Assembly: GCA_020081605.1 (NCBI GenBank)
Contig: JAHREC010000018.1
Span: 2,666,001 to 2,730,000 of the forward strand
DNA from: Albifimbria verrucaria
Taxonomy: Eukaryota > Ascomycota > Sordariomycetes > Hypocreales > Stachybotryaceae
Reading direction: 5' to 3'
Length of the DNA stretch: 64,000 bases
Below the pieces are notes generated by a model. It did not search any database. It had not been told where the DNA came from and was given only the letters and a program-made list of their open reading frames with translations. Made by a program: the position numbers and the translations under genes. This document shows, in pieces, positions 56,227-64,000 of this stretch. Position 1 is the first letter of the stretch, and every line of letters begins with the position of its first letter.

Positions 56227-59200
56227 GGCCGTTGCAGCAACTGGGCGGCGTGTCCCAATCAGCGTCACTGGAATGTGCAATGCCTGATGATCTCACCAGC
56301 ACCCGTCATCCACCCGGTTACGACGTGCTAGGGTGCCAGGGCCACCTTGATGCTCGTCGTTTGCCTCGAATCGCGGTGGGTTACAGGGCGCAGATTATCT
56401 CGACCGAGCAGAGTCGAGGAGCAGGGCCAGCCTTCACGGACACGATGGGCGTTATGTTTCATGGAGAGGCCCGCAGGCGGAGGGGCCAGCTAGTTCTGGG
56501 GTTCGCCGCAAACTTGCGTCTCTGAATCAGCTGTTCAGCCGAACGACGCAACGGCAAATTCATGCACCGGTCAATTATGCAGCAGGAAGCAAACGAAGGG
56601 AGGGGGACAAGAATTGGAGGAGAAGGGGAAAAAGAAAGGAAAAGTTTTGGTAAGGAACGCGGTAGTCTCCTGGTGACCCTTGGAAAATGAGTGTGGAGTG
56701 GAGTGAGTGTGATAGGGACTGGGGTTGGATTTTTAGGGAGGAGGCATAAACCTTTCCTGGCCAATATTTCCAAGGTTGCACCACTAACATCTGCCGTACA
56801 TGTAAGGCTCAGTCACAGAGGTAGGTACATACCTAGTCTACACAGCACCTAAGGTAATGATGGGTGAACAGGCCAGGTTATTCCGAGCAGATGCCTGTAG
56901 TCGAATCGCATAATTGAGGTGGCTACACCCTACCCAGGTACTGTAGTACCAAGGTGCTAAGTAAGGTACTAAAGCATCGTAGTAAGGAGGGGGAAGTCTT
57001 CCTCTCTTTGCTCGATGGGCCTAAAAACATTCGTTCCCCTGATGCCACTGCTAATCGACACGCTAGAACCCCGTCCCGTTCTCTAGCGGCCACTCTTGAG
57101 AAAAGATCAACAGACCAAGAACGGGCCAAGCAATGCTTCGCGATATGCAGGTGCGCCATGCGTTCGACGGCTGCGGTGCCTGTGCAGGAGGCGCATGGCC
57201 TATGTCGTCGTTCTGCTGCTTGCATGTTTCAAGATGAATAAACATCCAGTCATCCATCCGTAAATATGCGACGCTGGACAAACCAGGCCTGCAGACGCTT
57301 TAACCTCGTGCGCTGCTCCTGCAAGGGCTGCTCCACTTCGCCGCAGGGGTCCCGGCGACATGGTTCCTTGTGTACTCCGTACCTCCCAAGCCACCTCCTA
57401 GGTGTGGCGTGAGCTCGAAGAGCAGCTCCAGCCACATCTACCTGCCATTCGTCGGTTCTAAGTCAATGAATTTCCTGAGCTGGCTGTTCCACCTGGCTTA
57501 CCCTATAACATGCCGTTTGTCTGTCTGTCTGTTTTGCCATGTTCAGCTGCTGCGATATGTGACAGGGTCTTAGCAATGTCTTGGTTCCAGGCAATTGCCG
57601 TCAAGAGATGCATCAATGAATCAGGTACAGGTCATATCACGTCGCACGTCACGTCAGCGATAAGAACGAACATTGGCGAAATTGCAGGTAGGAGGCTTTG
57701 TCACCAACCTCCCGTGCCCGATGTGGTAACTCTTCGACTAAGACGTCGTTTAGGGAACAATCTTAGATTTGATCACTTGGCATTTTTCTTACACCAAGGT
57801 TGAATATTATGCATGTCAGTAAGCAGGCATGCTACTCATGCTTAATATAGCCACTATCGGTTTCCGGTCAGACAAACATACGAAAAGGGATTTCAACATT
57901 AAACCGTCGCAGTTCACGCCCGAAATTCTGCGAGCCGTCCGCCAGCCATCCCCGGAGGAAGCGAACCTCCGGTCTGTTCTGGCCAAGGCAATGGAAGGTC
58001 GCATTGCTGCAAATCACAAGGGATGGTGGTGTGAAGAAGTGTGGGGTCGTCGCTCACACCGCTGTTTCCATGCTTCATGCGCATCTCGATCTCGACAAGT
58101 CACCAGTGGCTTATGTTTGCTGATGAGCAGCAGCAGATTCGGATCGGCACGACAAGGCGAGGGACGTGTCGCAAGGACACGCAGAGCCTCTGCCTCCTCT
58201 GTGTCAAACAGGAGGGCCGAAAAAGCAATCCCGTTCGCGCAAGCAAAGCAACCAGACGAACCCAACCCCACGCTCCACAGCCCCCTTCCTTATCGTACAT
58301 AGTAGATGTTGAACGGTTCTGACAGGGATGAATCGCATGGCAGCTTGGTCACAACACCCAAACCAACAACAACGACGTCTCCATCGCCGTTCCTCACGTC
58401 AATCCGGCAGGTCTGTCTGTCCCCCAGATCATCTATGACCCGGCATATCACCCTCGCTCCACTCATCCCCGCGCGATAAGAGACGTGCTTGTTTAGCTGC
58501 ATGTAGTTTGCTGGAAGGCTGCAGCCGCCCCGTCACATCGCATCCAAAGGCCCTTTGCATTGACTTGCCGCGACCGTATTGTGTGCCGCTGCCTCTGTGC
58601 CGGAGGGCAACTTCGTGTAAGCTACTCTTCTCGCGCTAATCATCTGGGAGATGCGCCATGTGCAGGACCAATAGGATGGGGATGCCCCGGTATGAGGTCA
58701 CCCACCTGGTTATAATCCGTCTGCCTTAGTGCGACATGCGAACGCGCCAGCCGGTGTCATGCGTCCAATTGAGGCCATGCATGCACCCTTCCATCGTCAG
58801 TCCAGCTTCGTGTTACCTCGATTCCAGTCCAGTCCAGTCCAGTCCAGCCCAGGCAGACGAGGCTGTTGATCCTCGCATCCCGCCCGTCCTGTCCCATTCC
58901 TTTGCTGTGGCTGGCCCGGTACGTGCAGCCAACGCCATAAACACGACAGCTTGCTTGCTCACATGCACTCGAGCTATGTCTCCACGGCTGAAACCGAACG
59001 ACAGCTTGGCCCGAGCACTGAAAGGGGCCCATACAACCACTGTGGTGTAAATCATGCACGAAAAAAAAGAAAAGGAAAAAAGAGAGCTAACTCAGCAGGA
59101 GACTATTCACCACGTTCGTCCCGCTACTGTATGTGTCAGGTCCTTGGTGTTCTGCACGTCTCACCCTTTTCCATGCCTGGATTTGTCGAATACACAGGTA

Positions 59201-59705
59201 CTTACTTACATTACACACCTTGCATACCTCCCTCCCTCTCTCTGCCCAGCCGTGTTGGAATAAACTCACCTCCTCCACCTGTCAGCTGAACATCATCCTC
59301 GCATCGCTAGGTGCAGGGCTCTTGTTAGAATTCCTCTTCTGGCCATCACTCGCGTCCTTAATCACCGCAGTTCCCCATATCGCCAGTCCATGCAATCGAA
59401 TTTCCTTGCTTTAGTGTGCACTGGCACCGATCTAGCAGGACAAGGGAGGGGCCTACCCTGGTCTAGTTGCCTTGCCTTGCAGTTCAGACGCACCCACTTG
59501 TGCTTGTGAAAGCTCCCTCTCCTACCAAGTTTGCTCCTATGATCGCTTCGTCGAGCCGTCCGTTCTGAATTTCCTCTTTCCACCCTCCTACAGCGATCCC
59601 AGCAAAGTGCCGTGCCTCCTCGCCGACTGACCTAATGGCGTCTTGACCTTGTCTCTTCTTACAGGCGCCTGGCTGCACCTTGTAGACCAAACCACCGACG
59701 ACCAA
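56227..59705. other. Long divergent spacer, TBC gene / YVC1 (3.5 kb)
   Basis: No gene supported. 56810-56990 is dense in TAGGTAC/GTACCTA words. A 157-codon plus frame at 57829-58302 (SQFTPEILRAVRQPSPEEAN...) has no recognisable domain. A CCAGT repeat lies at 58823-58848. The last 400 bases are the CT-rich leader of YVC1. Confidence 0.5.
58823..58848. repeat. CCAGT pentanucleotide repeat
   Basis: About five CCAGT units in spacer DNA. Confidence 0.8.
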
Positions 59706-62700
59706 ATGTTCTCCTCGCTCATCCGGAGGCCCAAGCCTGGCTCCCGTCGCGTTTTCGTCCGTGAATCCAACTTCTCCCTTCCCGGGACCCTCCACTCGTC
59801 GCCGAGACTCTGTTCGCAGACATGCCACCGCGGATTTCACCGAGGCCGAAGATGACGAAGATGAGGAGTCCAACGATGGACGGGCCCGCCAATACAACGA
59901 TCAGGATGACGAGGAAGAGGACGACGGAGAAGGAGACGGAGACGGAGACGTTGTAGACGACGATGCTGAACCAGGCGATCGACGAGCCAGACTGCCTGTT
60001 CTACCTCTTTTCTCATCCTCCCACCTAGGTTCGCTTATTGTTCCTCGACTTATACCGCTTGAATCCAGTCTCGCTGACCTCAAGTCTCCCTTTAGATTCA
60101 CTACCCGTCTACAGTATTACCCATGCTATTCGAATCATCGTGTGTGCCCGTACCGAAACGTCTCTCTCATGGGACCAGCTTCGTTCCCCCAGGTCTCCCA
60201 ATTCTTGGTCAAGCCGATGCAGCAGCAGATTCGCACCCAGCACTTTTCCCGAGCTACACTCTATGCTCTCATGGCCAACTGTCTGCAGTTCACCAAGGAA
60301 GGTCAGAGATACGCTGCCAACGCCGGTACTAGTAATACTCGGGCCAAGGTCTGCGAGCTACTGGCCCTCAAATTGCTGAAGGAATATTCTACTCGGGAGC
60401 TCATCGATGCCCTCGCCTACGACTTTTACCCACTGCAGGGCTTGCCCGGCGTACAATCTCCCACAAACAAAGCCAAGAATGCCATGATTGCATCGCGCAC
60501 ATCCACGCTTGAGGTTGCAATCCGAGCCTCGGCGAAACACTTCCTTGCCCATCCCGTTGTCGTGCAGCAGCTTGAGGCGATATGGAACGGTGCTATCGCC
60601 TTTACTCGGCTGCAGACAGCCTGCACCGAGAGGTCCGTTGGAGTGAGAACCTAAACGGCTCTGCCACCAAGGTTGATGCTAGAACACCTTTACTTGGACC
60701 CCTTCCACCGAAGGAGGGGCACATGCATGCTCTACCTGGGCGTAGAACAGTGATGCTATATGACCCTAGACAGGCCTCCATGTTCAAGCTGTCACGTCTC
60801 CGAGTCCCACGTTACAGGTTCTTCCTCTCGACCCTTTCCCTTGCTGTCCTCATTGGGCTCTTCCTCGCTGTGCTTGCGGAGCGCTCCGTCCAAATAACGG
60901 GGTTGGAGCTTGTCTTCTGGTTCTGGAGTGCTGGCTTCATGCTGGATGAGCTTGTTGGCTTCAACGAACAGGGCTTTGCTCTGTATATCATGAGTTTCTG
61001 GAACATTTTTGACCTTGGTATATTGTTGTTGCTCATCGTATACTATTGCATGCGTGCCTATGGCGTCTTTTTGGCCGACCCGCACCATTGGAATGCCATG
61101 GCGTACGATGTTCTTGCAGCCAATGCCATCCTGCTGCTGCCCAGGATCTTCAGTGTTCTAGATCACTACCAGTATTTCTCCCAGCTTCTCATCGCCTTTC
61201 GACTCATGGCAGTGGACCTCATTGCCGTGGCCATTTTGGTTCTCATTGCGTGCAGCGGCTTTTATGTCTTCTTCACTCTTTCTAACACGGCAGACGATGG
61301 AAAACAAGTAGCCTTCAAGATCTTCCAGATCCTAATGGGCTTCACACCTGCTGCATGGGATGTGTGAGTTTCACTTTCTTACTCTTACTTGAATATCACC
61401 GAAGCTGACAACAAAGCTAGATGGCCTGACTACAACTGGTTGGCCAAGTGCCTTATGGGCTTGTTCCTCATCATTTGCCATTTCTTGGTTGTGTAAGTAC
61501 ATATAGGCAAGGTGTTGTTTTGCCTTTGCTAATTTTCACTGCAGCACAATCCTCATCACCGTCCTCACCAACTCGTTTATGACCATTGCATCTAACGCCA
61601 CAGAGGAACACCAGTGAGTACCACATCACTTCTCCTAAGGTGCTACATTGCTGACAGTTTTGCCAGGTTCCTATTTGCGATCAATACCATCTCCATGGTC
61701 AAAAGTGACGCTCTGTTCTCATACATAGCTCCAAGTAACATCTTTGCATGGCTGCTTATGCCCCTACGATACTGCATGCCGCTTAGGGAATTTGTGTGGT
61801 TGAATCGAACGATTATCAAAATCACACACTTTCCAGTTCTCTTGTGTATATATCTATACGAGAGATTCTGGCTTGCACCATCCATGTATGAGCCGACAGA
61901 CTGGGTGGAGAACCCACATCGTGGTCGAGGAAGATCTGTCTCTTTTGCGGACCCAGCAAGCCGGGTTGCTATCTTCAATCCGAACGTTAGGGTGCGTGAG
62001 GAATCAGTATCTGGATTCCAAAAAGACCGAGCTCTTGAGGAGGTGTTCCGACGGGCACCCGGGTCTTCTACCCTTAGAACGCAGAGGAGAAACGAGAGAC
62101 GCAAAACACAGACTGCAATTCGAAACTGGATGGATCAAAATGACGAGGACGGGGTGGAGCTTGGAAAGTGGACAACCCTCGACAGCCAAACTGGACCTGA
62201 ATGGCAAAGAAGAATGAGCGTTGGTTGGGATCGACCTTCCGGCCTTAGGCAGGTATCGGATGTAAGGTCCATTGCTAGCGACCCGGCGGATCTAACACCA
62301 AACCATGGGGCTCTTTTGACACCCCGTGCAATGGGCGACGGCATCTCTCCTGGAGTGCCAGATTACAAAGATCATACTGATGCGGACGGAGACGATGAAT
62401 TGGTCACGAATGACGAGGATGAGGACGAGAATGGGACTAACGCAGACCAGAGCCGGGTGGACGAAGCTGATGCAGAAACCGAGGAGGAGGATTATTTCAC
62501 GACACCTATGACGACTCGAATTGGGAAATTAGCTTCTTCCCACGGCTCATCAGAGATGCGGACACCAGCACCACCTCGACCAGGGAACCAGAGGCGCGGC
62601 ATTCACAGTCGTACCATGTCTTCGAATACAGTCTTGTACAACCCGGAGGAACACCATCTAAAACTTGAGCTTCAGCCAAAATCAGTTTCCCACAGCTCCA

Positions 62701-63479
62701 TGTCTTCAATCTCACCACCTAACGTGGTGCTGATTCGACCGCAAACAGGGTCGCGTGCCAACGCGGGAGTGTCACCGACTCATGCAGGGTCACGCTCTTC
62801 TCCCAGGCGGCCTGTGCCATCAATGCAAACAAAGCCGCGCCCTATTATGGGACCTCGCGGTATTACGGATACCGGTGCTGCTTTAGGCCGTCCGGTTCTT
62901 CTTCACGCAGAACCTCGTACCAAAGCCCGAGGGTTGCGGCGAATGTCGTCTCTTGACCTGAGTGTTCTTTCAGACAACACGAATTTGCAATTCGCAGCCG
63001 AAGATCCTAGTGTCGGCATGGCGGGAAGCTTCCAGACGCAGATGGCCATGGCCATGATGAAGGACTCCCGTTTGAGAGTGGGTGCAGGCCTCGAAGGTGC
63101 TGATCAGGATCGGATGGGGCGTCTCATCCTGGCACGTATGAAGACGTTGGAGGAGGGATTTGCCGATGTCATCAAGGAGATGCGCGATCTGAAGACAAGC
63201 TCGACGGCATCGCCCACGGCACGCAACTCGTCTACCGACGAGCTGAAGACGTATTCAGCCATGGAGTCTGCAGGACGTAACCGGCTGAGGAGAGCAAAGG
63301 GTACCCTGACCCCAGGAAGGACCGTGTATAAGAGACCAGTGAGCCAGCGAAGCATGGGGCCCAGGACCGGATTCGCAGGGATGCAGGATACCAAGGGAAA
63401 GGGTAAACAGGTGGATTACTCGACAGACGAAGAGGCCGCTGCTGAGGACAGTTTCACCAAGAGGGGGAGTTCTTTCTGA
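59706..63479 (+). CDS. YVC1: Vacuolar TRP-type calcium channel Yvc1 (three frameshifts)
   Basis: Cation channel of the vacuolar membrane releasing Ca2+ to the cytosol, activated by stretch and hyperosmotic shock. The start is the ATG at 59706; the Asp/Glu-rich N-terminus follows a +1 frame change near 59740. Introns: 60029-60095, 61364-61420, 61493-61544 and 61614-61666. The N-terminal helical domain reads HAIRIIV, VSQFLVKPMQQQIRTQHFSR, LYALMANCLQFTKEGQRYA. Membrane part: RYRFFLSTLSLAVLIGLFLAV, LELVFWFWSAGFMLDELVGF, NIFDLGILLLLIVYYCMRAYG, AANAILLLPRIFSVLDHY, LIAVAILVLIACSGFYVFF, the pore-region KIFQILMGFTPAAWDVWPDYN and LFLIICHFLVVTILITVLTNSF. Then FLFAINTISMVKSDALFSYIAPSN, FADPASR and an acidic, Ser-rich cytosolic tail. 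Missing bases are inferred near 60188 and 60597; corrected length is about 1181 residues. Confidence 0.95.
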
Positions 63480-64000
63480 CGCGTCTTGTCCAAGAGACAG
63501 TGTATGATGTGAGCATTGAGAAGGCGTTTTGGGATGCATTACTTTTGGTGGGAGGCAACCTAAGGGCTGTGCCATGGAGTTAATAGATACGTATGTGTTG
63601 TGTTGGGTTGAGTTATGCCGGAGGTTCCTAACAGACCTATTCCTCATCTTTCTTGATGTGCCAACATGGAGAATGGACTGACCAATGATATCGCTGCCTC
63701 GAATGGTTTCTTTCCCTCGTGTTTTGTTCTGGCCTTAGTGGAATTCATGAAATTTAAGCAACCCAGATGAGCACTAGGAGCGAGGCCGTAATGTCAACGC
63801 AATCAAGGAACTGGTCTATCTTATAGCTAAGTATTTGCTATTGCATGGTATGAACGCTGGGCCCAAGCGGTGAGTCCAGAGAGTTAACGAAGAGGCAAGC
63901 AAAGCCTCGTCTCATTTCGGTAAGTTGATGGCCCGTGTGTCGTTGTTATTGGTCAATAGCATCAGCCAGCTGAGAACCATGTTGGAGTCGAGAATCATGA
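63480..64000. other. 3' flank of YVC1
   Basis: No coding signal; probably 3' UTR and start of the next spacer. Confidence 0.5.

Noticed and set aside
57829..58302. 157-codon plus-strand frame
   Set aside because: No motif and no splice or promoter context; the composition changes along its length as in random open frames.
1..64000. CRISPR arrays, transposons, PKS/NRPS or other biosynthetic clusters, heterokaryon-incompatibility or toxin systems
   Set aside because: None seen. Repeats are short microsatellites without spacers, and the genes are dispersed housekeeping genes.

Overview
The window is nuclear DNA of a filamentous ascomycete, most likely a Sordariomycete close to Hypocreales. The evidence is short spliceosomal introns (mostly 49-70 nt, GTAAGT/GTGAGT donors, CAG/TAG acceptors), a gene about every 3 kb on both strands, and single-copy fungal genes (Ask1 of the DASH complex, Rrn5, Eaf7, Yvc1, a Zn2Cys6 regulator). 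No prokaryotic, viral or intact mobile features were seen.

Layout: 1-5.5 kb holds the N-terminus of a probable MATE transporter (-), TDP1 (-) and a Zn2Cys6 transcription factor (+). 5.5-7.4 kb has no intact gene but carries a decayed FAD-monooxygenase N-terminus. 7.4-9.9 kb is an ER membrane disulfide isomerase of Eps1 type. 9.9-13.8 kb is gene-poor, with simple repeats and a duplicated leader-like segment. Then come a GNAT acetyltransferase, a secreted RNase T2 with a 12-nt exon, SEC62 (-), MED21 (+), an Sdt1-like HAD phosphatase (-) and a long disordered protein of unknown function (+). 24.9-27.8 kb is repeat-rich spacer. 27.8-40.7 kb holds a multi-KH RNA-binding protein, IRC3 (-), RRN5 (+), EAF7 (-), an intron-containing tRNA-Arg(UCU) and the reticulon RTN1. 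41.3-64 kb holds BMS1 (-), a 91-aa unknown (+), ASK1 (-), a GCP6-like gamma-tubulin complex subunit (-), an unrecognised small ORF, a Gyp5-like TBC RabGAP (-), a 3.5-kb spacer and the vacuolar TRP channel YVC1 (+).

Most genes are housekeeping: rRNA synthesis and ribosome assembly (Rrn5, Bms1), chromatin and transcription (Eaf7, Med21), ER and secretion (Sec62, Eps1-like, Rtn1, Gyp5-like), spindle (Ask1, GCP6-like), mitochondrial DNA (Irc3) and repair (Tdp1). They do not form a pathway cluster.

The most striking property is technical. Nearly every longer gene contains one to six one- or two-base indels, almost all missing bases in short G/C or A/T runs, and adding them back restores family-typical proteins with a whole number of codons. 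The tRNA shows the same defect (a 6-nt T-loop at a CCCC run). This points to assembly error rather than mass pseudogenisation, so the affected genes are annotated as single CDSs with their breaks described. No convincing undescribed biological system was found; the best biological leads are the unknown proteins, the 12-nt exon and the decayed monooxygenase.
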